Virus record (IMG/VR): IMGVR_UViG_3300046804_002125
Location: 1-21,600 of that record
Source of the DNA: a virus
DNA: 21,600 nucleotides
Reading direction: 5' to 3' (one strand)
This document shows positions 6,831 through 14,607 of the stretch, piece after piece. Numbering within the stretch: position 1 is the stretch's first letter; the number at the start of each line of letters is the position of its first letter. The translations under genes and the position numbers were made by a program. The notes below the pieces were generated by a model, which ran no database searches, was not told the origin of the DNA, and worked only from the letters and a program-made list of their open reading frames with translations.

Positions 6831-8707
6831 CAGAACCTCGCACGCAATTCATGCTCTAACTGGAATCCATTGATGACAAAGTTTGGCGTGTTCGATGTCA
6901 CCGTCAAACCAAGATACTTTCCATACTGCTGAGCATCATATTTATAAAGCTGGTAGCCCACAGAAGCCCATCCAATGGCTGTACCACTATTATTAAGCCA
7001 AGGAATGATGTCACCACTGTTATTTTGCCAGTTCACCGTGTTTGTTAGTGAAATTCCTGCACTTGAACGGTTCTCGTTATCGACCGTAATCGTCAAAATA
7101 CCAGCTTCGGTGTCAGGAACGGTCGCTTCAACGCCAAATTTCAACGCTTGTTTGTCACGAATAGGGTCATTTAAGGCCCAAAGCGCTGTTTTTATCTGTG
7201 TTGCAATGGCTTGTGTACTACTTGAGTACAGTTTAACCAGACTTGTGCCATCTGTACCGTACATATTGAGCTGACCGCCTACAGGAGCAGGTGCAATCAC
7301 TATGATTTCACCCTGATAGGTCATAAACCACTTGCGATCAAAGAAAACCGCTTGCAACTTGCGCCCTGCATACACAAACTGAAACGCAGCGCACAAAATA
7401 TTGTTAATGACGACTTGACCACCGTAAATACCAGCAGTGAAATCGATTCCTGGGAAGACACCATCTAGCGCGTCACTAATCTTGCTTGTCGTAGCACCTA
7501 CAAGTGCGTAGATACCGTACCGATTCATGAAGAAAATCGACCTAAAGTAAGCAAATATTGAATACTTGAGGTTAGAACCGATTGATGCCGAGATATTTGT
7601 GTTCGTAAATAGCGTTATACCCGTCGTACTGACACGCACATCAGAGAATACGTTGATTGAATCGGTGCCAAAGATGTACAAGAAGTTATTGGCAGAGACA
7701 ATCTGAATGATGTCGCCATGTAACGTTGCATCAGTAATTGTGATATTGCCTGCCGATACGCTTGTAAAATCGTTATAGCTGTCTGCTGCTGTGTAGTAGA
7801 TCGTACGATTCTGTGCAATCCATACCCTACCGCTAAACGATGCAATCGCAATACCAGGCTGGTTAATTCTTGTGGCCGTAGCAGTAGCGCCAGAGCCAGA
7901 ACCATTATTAACCGTCACATAAAGTAGCGTAGCCGTACCATTGGTCTGCGAACCAGAAGTGTGAACAGGGGCTGTAGAACCTGTCGTTCCAGCGACAGTT
8001 ACCATGTAGTAATTGCCACCAGACGATAGCAATGCGCCTAGTGCGACAGCAGTGCTACCTGCCCATGCTACAGAACCTTGTGAGCCGATATAAATGCTTG
8101 GCGCAGCGGTGTAACCCGTACCGTACTCGGTAATGCTAATAGATGTAACTGCTGAGCCACCAACTGTTGCGGTAGCGGTTGCTTGTACGCCACCAGTCTC
8201 ATTGGGTGGGCCGATTAAAACGCTCGGCGGCGTGGCGTAACCTGTTCCTGCTGCGGTGATAGTGATGGTTGCGACCGAACCGATCCGAACGAGATTCGTC
8301 CCGTCGAATGTAGCGTATCCATAAGTTGAGTCAATGATAAGGATTCGCTCATTCTTCCATTGGGTGATCTGAGTCGTTGATCCACTGAATGTCGAGGATG
8401 CAGCAAGCGTTGATTTAACATTTGTCGAGAGATTGACATACTCAGCGCCTCCATTCGTGAAGAAAGCAAAGAGATACTCTGAACCGCCAATGTTGCCTTG
8501 GCCCATGTAGTAGACCGTGCCACCCCATGTAATCGAACCAACAGCCGTTTGCTTGCCAACCACCTTCAAATTGCCAAAACCAATGGGCATGACGTTCTCT
8601 AGCCATGCAAATTCAGTCTCTTGAATCGAAGTGCGGTTCGCCTTGGTATTGATACCCTTAAAGTCTTTGACAACCTGATACGACTTTTTTTGTTCAGTCG
8701 CGGCCAT
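6830..8707 (-). CDS. Tail nozzle/stabilisation-like protein
   Basis: A 625-aa protein starting MAATEQKKSYQVVKDFKGIN, then TEFAWLENVMPIGFGNLKVV. The D-F-x-G-I-N ... L-x-N-V-x-P-x-G-x-L pattern at the N-terminus is characteristic of podovirus tail proteins that form the nozzle or plug the channel (P22 gp10-like stabilisation proteins and related beta-propeller tail proteins). The interior has repeated Gly-rich strand units (GTGYATPPSVLIGP and GTGYTAAPSIYIGS are a clear internal pair), then segments such as RIWIAQ-like VWIAQNRTIYYTAADSYNDF typical of propeller blades. No Shine-Dalgarno is evident before ATG 8707; the gene starts 2 nt after the adaptor stop, suggesting reinitiation. The position directly after the adaptor supports a role as the distal tail tube or nozzle. 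Confidence 0.75.
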   Translation of the reverse strand: MAATEQKKSYQVVKDFKGINTKANRTSIQETEFAWLENVMPIGFGNLKVVGKQTAVGSITWGGTVYYMGQGNIGGSEYLFAFFTNGGAEYVNLSTNVKSTLAASSTFSGSTTQITQWKNERILIIDSTYGYATFDGTNLVRIGSVATITITAAGTGYATPPSVLIGPPNETGGVQATATATVGGSAVTSISITEYGTGYTAAPSIYIGSQGSVAWAGSTAVALGALLSSGGNYYMVTVAGTTGSTAPVHTSGSQTNGTATLLYVTVNNGSGSGATATATRINQPGIAIASFSGRVWIAQNRTIYYTAADSYNDFTSVSAGNITITDATLHGDIIQIVSANNFLYIFGTDSINVFSDVRVSTTGITLFTNTNISASIGSNLKYSIFAYFRSIFFMNRYGIYALVGATTSKISDALDGVFPGIDFTAGIYGGQVVINNILCAAFQFVYAGRKLQAVFFDRKWFMTYQGEIIVIAPAPVGGQLNMYGTDGTSLVKLYSSSTQAIATQIKTALWALNDPIRDKQALKFGVEATVPDTEAGILTITVDNENRSSAGISLTNTVNWQNNSGDIIPWLNNSGTAIGWASVGYQLYKYDAQQYGKYLGLTVTSNTPNFVINGFQLEHELRARF

Positions 8708-8709
8708 GA

Positions 8710-9345
8710 TCAGTAGGGTGTGCTATAGGGTGTCGGAAGTCTGCGCGTCATCGTCGAAGTCAGTGCTGCTCGCACCCTTTGATCATATTGCGCCTTAAAT
8801 ATCTCAGCCTCACCATAGCTTTGTTCTTTGTACTTAGCGGTATGCGCTGCGTAGTAAGCAACAGGCGTGGTGTAAGGGTCAAGAATGGTTTCAACCGATG
8901 AATTTGAAGTCAAAGGCAGTGGCAATACCACTGTATCAACCTCAATCACATAGTTCTGATCGGGTACAGGGCCAAAAAAGATTGTTGATTGGCCGTAAAG
9001 ACTGAATGCAACGGGTCTACCCGTATAGTTCTGCCAGAAACGCAACTGAGCGTTAAAGTCAGACCATGCCATGTAGCGCAGTGGTATGCGGGTGTTACCC
9101 CAGTACAAGTTGATGTTTAAAACATCAATCGTACGAGTTGCTTCAGGTAATGCCGAGTAATTGAGTGTCTCGACAGCATTGGTTGCTATCGATGATTGAA
9201 GGGTACGAAGGCAACCAGTATCACGAACGACACGCTCACGCGCACCGTTAATGTAGTCTGCTAACTCGGTATCTGTCCAAAAGTTACCAGCCGCATCGTG
9301 CAGAAGCCTTCTAACCTCTGTGATGTACCCAGAGTAAGTTGCCAT
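8710..9345 (-). CDS. Head-tail adaptor protein
   Basis: A 211-aa protein starting MATYSGYITEVRRLLHDAAG NFWTDTELADYINGARERVV. The opening helical pattern (xxxxVRxLLxD...FWTDxELxxYINxARxxVxxxT) is that of phage head-to-tail adaptor proteins of the P22 gp4/SU10 adaptor type, which bind under the portal ring. The middle is beta-rich (WGNTRIPLRYMAWSDFNAQL, RPVAFSLYGQSTIFFGP) and the C-terminus is a helix rich in Glu and Lys with a basic tail. Length fits the family (about 200 aa). GAGGT is 6 nt before the ATG. The gene lies between head genes and the nozzle-like protein, as expected for a connector. Confident on role from motif and position; no exact homologue named. Confidence 0.8.
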   Translation of the reverse strand: MATYSGYITEVRRLLHDAAGNFWTDTELADYINGARERVVRDTGCLRTLQSSIATNAVETLNYSALPEATRTIDVLNINLYWGNTRIPLRYMAWSDFNAQLRFWQNYTGRPVAFSLYGQSTIFFGPVPDQNYVIEVDTVVLPLPLTSNSSVETILDPYTTPVAYYAAHTAKYKEQSYGEAEIFKAQYDQRVRAALTSTMTRRLPTPYSTPY

Positions 9346-9352
9346 TCAAACC

Positions 9353-9694
9353 TCATTGGCTAGAGGCCAAGGAGCTGGACTTTTGCCCCGCCTTTCCTTT
9401 CGGATGAGGAGGGGCTACTCGCTCCACCACCAGGGCTGACAAGTGGCTGGTTTTCATTGGCTCGCGGCTAAATGCAAACTCGCCAAGACGCTTCATCGCA
9501 GCATCATAGTCCGTATTCATTTTCATCCAACCATGTCGAGCCAAATAAGGAATCTTGTTGTCATCGCCATACCCAAAGATGTGTTTTGCAACTTCTTCAG
9601 GTATCCCGATGCAGGTGTCAGGCGGGAACTCATACGGCTGACCATCAAAATGATCGATCAGTGCATGAGCGCCCTTATTGGTAACGTAAATCAC
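9353..9694 (-). CDS. Conserved-looking 113-aa neck-region protein, GTG start
   Basis: A 113-aa protein starting at GTG 9694 (MIYVTNKGAHALIDHFDGQP), with an N-terminal beta unit, a Tyr/Phe-Pro-rich loop (YEFPPDTCIGIPEEVAKHIF) and a disordered basic C-terminus rich in Lys, Pro and Ser. The GTG overlaps the preceding stop by GTGA, so translation is coupled. Small proteins with N-terminal ...F-x-G-x-x-Y-x-F-P-P...P.EVAxHIFG are often seen next to head-completion genes in phages. A role in the neck or in head completion is inferred from position only. Confidence 0.68.
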   Translation of the reverse strand: MIYVTNKGAHALIDHFDGQPYEFPPDTCIGIPEEVAKHIFGYGDDNKIPYLARHGWMKMNTDYDAAMKRLGEFAFSREPMKTSHLSALVVERVAPPHPKGKAGQKSSSLASSQ

Positions 9695-10110
9695 GCTTGC
9701 AGTATATCGCCGTAAACGTACACATCAGCCGTTGCAGCCGCACCTTGTGCTGTCGTGAGCGACAAATAAAGGTTTGGTACAGACGACTTCACCGTAATGT
9801 TGATGCTTGATGCCGTATTAAGCGTCAGATCAAGAAACAGCGTTGAACCTGTTAATGTGGAGTAAGCCTGGGAAGACGCAACAACAGCAGAGCCACCTTT
9901 GCTAGCAGCGGTATAAACGCCGCCAGCAGCCGTGGTCAGTGAAGTTGAAGCATTGGTCACAACAATCCGACGCACAATGTACTTGGACGGATTGCTAAAG
10001 ATCGTGATCATTTGATCGGCAGTCGAGTTCATGTTCGCGCCGATCAGTGTCCCAAGCAGGATACCTCCGAACTGCTGAGGTAGCAGACTACCTACTTTGT
10101 TGGCATCCAT
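9691..10110 (-). CDS. Beta-rich head/neck structural protein (139 aa)
   Basis: A 139-aa protein starting MDANKVGSLLPQQFGGILLG, mostly beta strands with Ala/Ser/Thr-rich turns (YIVRRIVVTNASTSLTTAAG, LFLDLTLNTASSINITVKSS), ending VYVYGDILQA. The fold pattern resembles small beta-sandwich capsid-decoration or neck proteins; there is no enzyme motif. GGAGTAAAGC before the ATG gives a strong binding site. It is the second gene after the major capsid protein. The specific role is not known. Confidence 0.7.
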   Translation of the reverse strand: MDANKVGSLLPQQFGGILLGTLIGANMNSTADQMITIFSNPSKYIVRRIVVTNASTSLTTAAGGVYTAASKGGSAVVASSQAYSTLTGSTLFLDLTLNTASSINITVKSSVPNLYLSLTTAQGAAATADVYVYGDILQA

Positions 10111-10122
10111 GCTTTACTCCAA

Positions 10123-10455
10123 TTACGTGTTGTAAGTACCGGTCGCTGCTTGACCACCATTGATGGTCAGATACTGCGCAGTCACGGTTCCCGATGCTGA
10201 ACTCCATTTGACGTTAACGCCATCAGAGATCACAACGCCGCCAGTGGTTGTTGACGCAGCCATGATGCTGGTAAACGTCGTACCATCCAGACTAGCCTTA
10301 ACCGAAAGGTTAGCAACGGGGAACATGATGTACAGACCGGCAGGGATAACAACATCCGTACCCGCTGCAACAGTCTGCGAACCAGCGTCAAAATAAGCGC
10401 CGTCAGAGTTTGCGGCAAGACCGCTAACAATGATTTTATTAAGTGCAAGTGCCAT
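10123..10455 (-). CDS. Beta-rich protein next to capsid, possible decoration protein
   Basis: A 110-aa protein starting MALALNKIIVSGLAANSDGA. It has repeated short strands (VIPAGLYIMFPVANLSVKAS, VVISDGVNVKWSSASG, YLTINGG) and no Cys. The V-x-x-G-x-x-V-x-I-P-A-G-x-Y motif is typical of small virion proteins exposed on the surface. GGAGTAAAAC precedes the ATG, closely matching the site of the next gene (GGAGTAAAGC), which suggests equal expression. It is immediately downstream of the major capsid gene, the usual place for a decoration or head-fibre protein; this function is inference. Confidence 0.7.
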   Translation of the reverse strand: MALALNKIIVSGLAANSDGAYFDAGSQTVAAGTDVVIPAGLYIMFPVANLSVKASLDGTTFTSIMAASTTTGGVVISDGVNVKWSSASGTVTAQYLTINGGQAATGTYNT

Positions 10456-10465
10456 GTTTTACTCC

Positions 10466-11476
10466 TTACAGGGTCAACGAGTTGTAGCCCGTTACCTTGG
10501 TCATGGCCTTGGGCTTGGTGTTTACCAATTCTGCAATGGTCAACACAGCGCCAACATATCCAATCTGCCAGTTAGGCAAGGTGGACTCAAAGCCAGTAAA
10601 GGCAAACTCAGCCTGTTCGTGAATATACATGCTCATGTAATTCGTGTTGAGCAAGTACAGGGTGCCTTCTGGGCAATACGGATCAGGATAGATCGGTACG
10701 CCAGCAACCATCAACGCACGAAACGCTGCATTGGGGCCATCTTCACCGTTGGCAAAACTCGATCCTGGCGTAATCATGTAGGTTTCTTGGCCTACAAAGT
10801 CTTGTGCCAGCAACGTCCATGTGCCAAAACCGCAAACGCCAAAGGTCGGAACCTCTGCCGAGTTCTTCACGGTACCGGAGATGTACTGAAGCAAGTTCTG
10901 ACGAGTCGGGTTAACCGAGCCAGCAGCGTATTGCTTTGACTTCCACCAGGTGTTGGTTGAACGGTTGATATTGCCGTAAGTCGCTGTACCAGTACCATCA
11001 TCCACAGCAGCGGGAAGACCCGTGAATTGCTGTGTATTGGTGGTGTTAGTGTAAAGCGCGGTTGCCATAGCATCCATCATGACGTTGGTCGCATCATTCA
11101 TGCGAGCCTCAATCAAGGGAATTACAGCGTAGTCTTGCTGAACTGCACCTTCCATACCGAGGAACGGCACGGGTGCAATCATCAGCTTGAGGTTCCACTC
11201 AGCGTTGTATGCACCTTGCTGAACAGCAGGCTGTGCAAACGAACCAGAGTAGTCCGACCACTGCGCGTTAACAAACTGGGAACCCTGAACCGGCACGGTG
11301 ACGGAAGACACACCACCAGAGGCGGTTTGTGAATTCGCCAGCAGCGCGGCAAGCAGGGGCGTTGAGTTATAAAGCTGGACAACCAGTTTGGGAATGAATG
11401 CTCTACGAGTAACGTAGGTCAGTTCATTAAACTGACTGGTGCCCGATGCTGGGAGAATACCACCACCGATAGCCAT
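10466..11476 (-). CDS. Major capsid protein
   Basis: A 336-aa protein, of usual size for a HK97-fold capsid protein without a long prodomain. It starts MAIGGGILPASGTSQFNELT YVTRRAFIPKLVVQLYNSTPLL, the N-arm and spine-like opening of many environmental-phage capsid proteins, then SVTVPVQGSQFVNAQWSD (E-loop region), a long helix (IPLIEARMNDATNVMMDAMA), and a C-terminal A-domain segment (PIYPDPYCPEGTLYLLNTNY, then WQIGYVGAVLTIAELVNTKP). The strong site AGGAGCTAAAC precedes the ATG. It lies directly after the scaffold-like gene, the canonical order. No separate protease gene is visible nearby, consistent with a scaffold rather than a cleaved prodomain. The identification rests on order, size and pattern. 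Confidence 0.88.
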   Translation of the reverse strand: MAIGGGILPASGTSQFNELTYVTRRAFIPKLVVQLYNSTPLLAALLANSQTASGGVSSVTVPVQGSQFVNAQWSDYSGSFAQPAVQQGAYNAEWNLKLMIAPVPFLGMEGAVQQDYAVIPLIEARMNDATNVMMDAMATALYTNTTNTQQFTGLPAAVDDGTGTATYGNINRSTNTWWKSKQYAAGSVNPTRQNLLQYISGTVKNSAEVPTFGVCGFGTWTLLAQDFVGQETYMITPGSSFANGEDGPNAAFRALMVAGVPIYPDPYCPEGTLYLLNTNYMSMYIHEQAEFAFTGFESTLPNWQIGYVGAVLTIAELVNTKPKAMTKVTGYNSLTL

Positions 11477-11499
11477 GTTTAGCTCCTAAAAAACAGCCC

Positions 11500-12039
11500 T
11501 TAACCTAAACCAATAGGCCGCGAACGATTACCGTTACGCAGCTCATTAAACGCAGCAGCCGCCTGCTCTCGCGCAGCGGCAACCGGATTCTTCATAAAGT
11601 TCTGGATGCCCATCTTGTTAATGACAGCCGAACCATTAAAGACCGGTGTAGGACGATCAAGCTGCTTTTCCTGCATGATGTACTGCGCAGCAGTCTCATG
11701 GTTGTTGATACCTTTTTCAACCATGATTTTTTCGATCATCTTGATGTCATCTTCGTTTTCAGCAAACCCTTTCTCTTTCAACACCGAGCGCCGTCTTGCC
11801 AGCTCTTCTTTAGCTTCCTTCTCACGAAGTCTGGCTTCCAAAGCGGCAATTTTTGCCTCTTGTGCTGCAACCGCACGGTTGGTGTGCTCTTCAATCTCAA
11901 TTTCAGGCACCGGCAAGTCAGGGTGCGCTGTTTTAGTGAGTTTTAAGAACTCACGACGAGTCTTAGGATTCTCGGCAAGCGCTTTTGCAAGTGCTGCCAA
12001 CTCATCGCGTGCATCTGGGGTTAGTGATTCGAGTGACAT
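11500..12039 (-). CDS. Scaffolding protein
   Basis: A 179-aa, highly charged helical protein just before the capsid gene. The N-terminus (SLESLTPDARDELAALAKAL) and residues about 52-92 (AAQEAKIAALEARLREKEAK) form a long coiled coil; the middle is Lys/Glu-rich (ENEDDIKMIEKIMVEKGIN) and the C-terminus (AAREQAAAAFNELRNGNRSR) is basic and likely the capsid-binding end, as in P22 and phi29 scaffolds. The lack of Cys and Trp and the low complexity fit a scaffold that guides procapsid assembly and leaves before packaging. AGGAAGGG is about 6 nt upstream of the ATG. Confidence 0.82.
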   Translation of the reverse strand: MSLESLTPDARDELAALAKALAENPKTRREFLKLTKTAHPDLPVPEIEIEEHTNRAVAAQEAKIAALEARLREKEAKEELARRRSVLKEKGFAENEDDIKMIEKIMVEKGINNHETAAQYIMQEKQLDRPTPVFNGSAVINKMGIQNFMKNPVAAAREQAAAAFNELRNGNRSRPIGLG

Positions 12040-12058
12040 GTTCAGCCCTTCCTAAAAC

Positions 12059-12238
12059 TTAGTAAACTTTCTTGGTGTCCCCAGGCTTGCTGAGGCTCAT
12101 CTTGTTACGCGACACTTTGTTAGCGCCAGACAGGCCACCAAACATGTCGTAACGAGGAGGGTTAGTGATCTGACCGTTTTGCTGCTGGTTATCCAGCGGC
12201 TTACGAATCGTTCCAGCGCGAGGCTTAAATAATTCCAT
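12059..12238 (-). CDS. Small basic 59-aa protein before scaffold
   Basis: A 59-aa frame from ATG 12238 to TAA at 12059, starting MELFKPRAGTIRKPLDNQQQ, then a Gly/Asn-rich middle (PPRYDMFGGLSGANKVSRNK) and a basic tail. GGAGCAAGC directly precedes the ATG, a good binding site, and the gene fits without overlap between its two neighbours, so it is likely real although it is short. It is net basic and probably largely disordered. It sits between the 154-aa acidic protein and the scaffold. Function is unknown; a small capsid-internal or DNA-associated protein is one possibility. Confidence 0.7.
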   Translation of the reverse strand: MELFKPRAGTIRKPLDNQQQNGQITNPPRYDMFGGLSGANKVSRNKMSLSKPGDTKKVY

Positions 12239-12247
12239 TGCTTGCTC

Positions 12248-12712
12248 CTAGATAGGAAGGGGTGGTTTTTGCGTACCAGGGACAGGTGATGCAGCCATTG
12301 CTCGCATTTCTGCCGAGGCACCACCAGCTTGAGGCAACGTCTGGATCATTTGCATGATGTCAGCCGGAGCCAATTCTTTTGCTTTGGCATCCATCTCGCC
12401 AAAGGAAGAACCAAGTTGCCGAATCACTTCGGTAAGTGCTTTCGCCTCTTTGGAATCTTCAGGAAACTTTTGGAGCGCACCCATCAACATACCCATGCCG
12501 AGCTGCACATCGATGCGGCCTTGCATCTCTTCGCCCTGCTTGGGTTCTGGTGTTGACATGGGAGAGGCCATAGGTGGCGAATCAGCGCCAGACAACGCAG
12601 GCTTTTCTGCGTCTTCCATATCCTTTTTTTCTTCACCCTCGACTTCGACTTCGACTTTCGTCTTATCGCCACCGCGAATGAGTTTCATAATCTCTTCGGT
12701 TGAGACGGCCAT
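12248..12712 (-). CDS. Acidic Met-rich protein between portal and scaffold (154 aa)
   Basis: A 154-aa protein starting MAVSTEEIMKLIRGGDKTKV with a V-E-V-E-V-E run encoded by a 6-bp tandem repeat, an acidic/Pro-rich linker (SPPMASPMSTPEPKQGEEMQ), and a helical C-terminal half rich in Met and Ala (LGMGMLMGALQKFPEDSKEA, ADIMQMIQTLPQAGG). I chose ATG 12712 because GGAG lies 6 nt upstream; a GTG one codon earlier also exists. Disordered Met/Pro-rich proteins at this position are common in podovirus-like genomes and usually have no assigned role; a scaffold or portal partner is plausible. A candidate promoter lies immediately upstream. Confidence 0.72.
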   Translation of the reverse strand: MAVSTEEIMKLIRGGDKTKVEVEVEGEEKKDMEDAEKPALSGADSPPMASPMSTPEPKQGEEMQGRIDVQLGMGMLMGALQKFPEDSKEAKALTEVIRQLGSSFGEMDAKAKELAPADIMQMIQTLPQAGGASAEMRAMAASPVPGTQKPPLPI

Positions 12713-12731
12713 CACTTACTCCTTTGCGCGG

Positions 12732-12760
12732 TTTGTAAGCGTTTACTCACTTGTTGTCAA
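12732..12760 (-). promoter_or_regulatory. Candidate sigma-70 promoter for the capsid genes
   Basis: On the minus strand a perfect -35 box TTGACA (12755-12760) is followed by a 17-bp spacer and TACAAA (12732-12737), which matches TATAAT at four of six bases. A start would fall near 12725, so the leader before the 154-aa gene would be short, about 13 nt. A near-palindrome GTAAACGCTTAC overlaps the spacer and the start of the -10 region, so a regulator could act here. It lies in a gap with no gene other than the preceding 15-codon frame, directly upstream of the scaffold/capsid block. Presence of the boxes is seen; use is inference. Confidence 0.45.
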
Positions 12761-12762
12761 GT

Positions 12763-12810
12763 CTAGCGACGCGAAGGACGCGCACGACGAAACATTTTGC
12801 GTTGATACAT
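12763..12810 (-). CDS. Possible 15-aa Arg-rich peptide
   Basis: ATG 12810 to TAG 12763 encodes MYQRKMFRRARPSRR: 7 of 15 residues are Arg or Lys. AAAGG lies 7 nt upstream, overlapping the end of the 57-aa gene, so the spacing is right for translation. Arg-rich mini-proteins can bind nucleic acid (the microvirus J protein is an example in a different group). Alternatively it is the tail of the 57-aa protein reached by a +1 shift at AAA-AGG (rare Arg codon), which would give ...SAGKGIDMYQRKMFRR. Either is unproven. Confidence 0.4.
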   Translation of the reverse strand: MYQRKMFRRARPSRR

Positions 12811-12811
12811 A

Positions 12812-12985
12812 TCAATACCTTTTGCCAGCAGAACGGTAAGCCGTCCGGTTCATGGGTGCTCGCTGATACTGCAAGCGAGGTGCTTTATTCATTTCACGCA
12901 AGTCCGTTTCCGTTACGCGAGGTTGATCACCTTGTGAACGGTAGGAATTTTGCATATTGCTTGACGATTCACTGTTTTCGTTCAT
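12812..12985 (-). CDS. Small polar 57-aa protein after portal
   Basis: A 57-aa frame starting MNENSESSSNMQNSYRSQGD and ending NRTAYRSAGKRY. It begins at ATG 12985, which overlaps the portal stop (ATGA), with CGGAGG 5 nt upstream, a strong binding site. The protein is very polar and disordered, with a basic C-terminus. It is clearly placed as a coupled gene downstream of portal. Function is not known. It ends just before the 15-codon Arg-rich frame and might be extended into it by frameshifting. Confidence 0.7.
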   Translation of the reverse strand: MNENSESSSNMQNSYRSQGDQPRVTETDLREMNKAPRLQYQRAPMNRTAYRSAGKRY

Positions 12986-14607
12986 AACGCCTCCGGTTGA
13001 GCAGCACTTTCAGGCTGTTGCTGGGCTTGCATCATTTGAGCAGATTGTTGCGCTTCTTGCATCTTACGCAAATCTTCTTTCAATTGTTGTTTCATGGGTG
13101 GTTCAAGGATGTCAATGAGCCTTTCTTTGGTAATTGCGCCACGATCTGCTAGCGCAAAGGCCAAAGCACGCAAATCTTCGGTAAAGATAGGCGAATTGCT
13201 GTGAGCATCCACTTTCACCACAAAATCGTCGGTAAATTGGCCTGCAATGAACTTATTTTGGTCTAAATCACGATAAGAACGGGCTGAATAGACCTGCATA
13301 CACTTCAAATAGAGCGTTGCCATCTTTTCTAGCGCATCTTCAACGATTAAAGCGCGTTTTTTAGCCCTTGAAGAGCCTAAACGTGCCAATTGTGAAGCAT
13401 GACCAGCACTTCTAACGCCTGATTCGCCCCTACCTTGCAGCACATTCACAATGCCAGAGGCTTCTTCAAACATTTTGTCGATCTGATCAATCTCTCTAAA
13501 GAGATCATTGGGTATCGATGGCGCTAATTGCTCAACTTTCGCGTTCGGCATGTCGGTTGCAAGCAAGCCAGCAGCACGATTAAGCGCAAAATTCTTCTCA
13601 TCAAGCAATCCTGTAAAGCCAATAAGCGCTGTAGGCGGTGCTACTTGCTTAGAAAGCAGGTCAAGAATTTCTGCCATGCGTTTATTTCGCATGTCTTGCA
13701 GGAAAACAAGCCTTCCAACCTCAGAGATACCCCAGTAATAGTCGTACTGAGGTGTTGGGCAAATCTGTACAAAGGGCAATTCACCCTTTAAGAACATGCT
13801 TGCACCTGGCCTGTCATACACAACGACGTTAGGATCGGCAATGGTTACGCACTGATAGTCTTCGGTGTCGTCATTCCAGACCCATAACTCCGTCATCTTG
13901 ATGGTTTCTTCACCCACCGTTGGCTTATAGGTCTGCATCCCAGCGATATTGAGGTTCACATTCCCATACATCGTGGGGTCAGTAGCCGAAAGAATCAGAC
14001 GCTGAATGCCATCAGGTACTTGAGACTGCTGCGATTCACCTATTTGCACCCGCGCAAAGATCGCATCTCGATTGGGGTGCGAGTAAAGACGAGCTTGCAG
14101 TTCGCTCTTTGTGATGTAGTAAATCTGTACGAGCGCTTCTTGCCTATCGGTGTAGGGCGTATCTTCGCGCAGCACACCCATCAAGCGTGGATCAACCATG
14201 TAAGGGTGCATACCCTTTTTAGGAATGAGCTTGATAAAGGTGGAGTTGTAGCAAAGCGCCCAGTTAAGCGCTTGAGCAAAGACCTGATCAGCGTTGGAGT
14301 TCAGCCAGTCATCATTCAATGCGCCAGTGAGCGAAGGAATCATGGACTGATAGCTAGGTTCTACTGAGGCACCAAGCGTGATGGAAAAGCGTGTCGTTTC
14401 TGCCGAGTAAAGAAACGAAGAGAGCTGATCAATGTGAGGGTAAATCTTGTTGTAGTAGGCGGGCGGTGCATCAATGCCTGCTCCAAAAAGATAGTAAGAG
14501 CGCAATGAATCGTATTCGCCAGTCCTTGATTGGATACTGACGGAGCATTTCTCCACTAAGTCATAGTAAAACTGCTCACGCTCAACCAAATCTGTTGGGA
14601 TTTTCAT
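12982..14607 (-). CDS. Portal protein
   Basis: A 541-aa protein with portal-like composition and position. It begins MKIPTDLVEREQFYYDLVEK, then DSLRSYYLFGAGIDAPPAYY NKIYPHIDQLSSFLYSAE, the start of many podovirus portals. Central beta segments (YGNVNLNIAGM, KMTELWVWNDDTEDYQCVTI) are followed by helix-rich LVFLQDMRNKRMAEILDLLS KQV and EASGIVNVLQGRGESGVRSAG, the region lining the channel. The last 27 residues are Gln/Met-rich, as is usual for a disordered portal tail. Length (about 540 aa) fits. It is ATGA-coupled to the preceding 143-aa gene, with no strong site of its own. It forms the dodecameric DNA channel at a capsid vertex and docks the terminase. Confident from context, order and pattern. 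Confidence 0.85.
   Translation of the reverse strand: MKIPTDLVEREQFYYDLVEKCSVSIQSRTGEYDSLRSYYLFGAGIDAPPAYYNKIYPHIDQLSSFLYSAETTRFSITLGASVEPSYQSMIPSLTGALNDDWLNSNADQVFAQALNWALCYNSTFIKLIPKKGMHPYMVDPRLMGVLREDTPYTDRQEALVQIYYITKSELQARLYSHPNRDAIFARVQIGESQQSQVPDGIQRLILSATDPTMYGNVNLNIAGMQTYKPTVGEETIKMTELWVWNDDTEDYQCVTIADPNVVVYDRPGASMFLKGELPFVQICPTPQYDYYWGISEVGRLVFLQDMRNKRMAEILDLLSKQVAPPTALIGFTGLLDEKNFALNRAAGLLATDMPNAKVEQLAPSIPNDLFREIDQIDKMFEEASGIVNVLQGRGESGVRSAGHASQLARLGSSRAKKRALIVEDALEKMATLYLKCMQVYSARSYRDLDQNKFIAGQFTDDFVVKVDAHSNSPIFTEDLRALAFALADRGAITKERLIDILEPPMKQQLKEDLRKMQEAQQSAQMMQAQQQPESAAQPEAL

Noticed and set aside
10430-10939. 169-aa plus-strand frame
   Set aside because: Antisense to the major capsid gene; no binding site and no recognisable protein pattern.
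11606-12055. 149-aa plus-strand frame
   Set aside because: Mirror image of the scaffold coiled coil; Ser/Phe-rich, no start signal, and the minus-strand gene is well supported.
12097-12324. 75-aa minus-strand frame over the small 59-aa gene
   Set aside because: Different frame; the 59-aa gene has GGAG and clean borders, this one does not.
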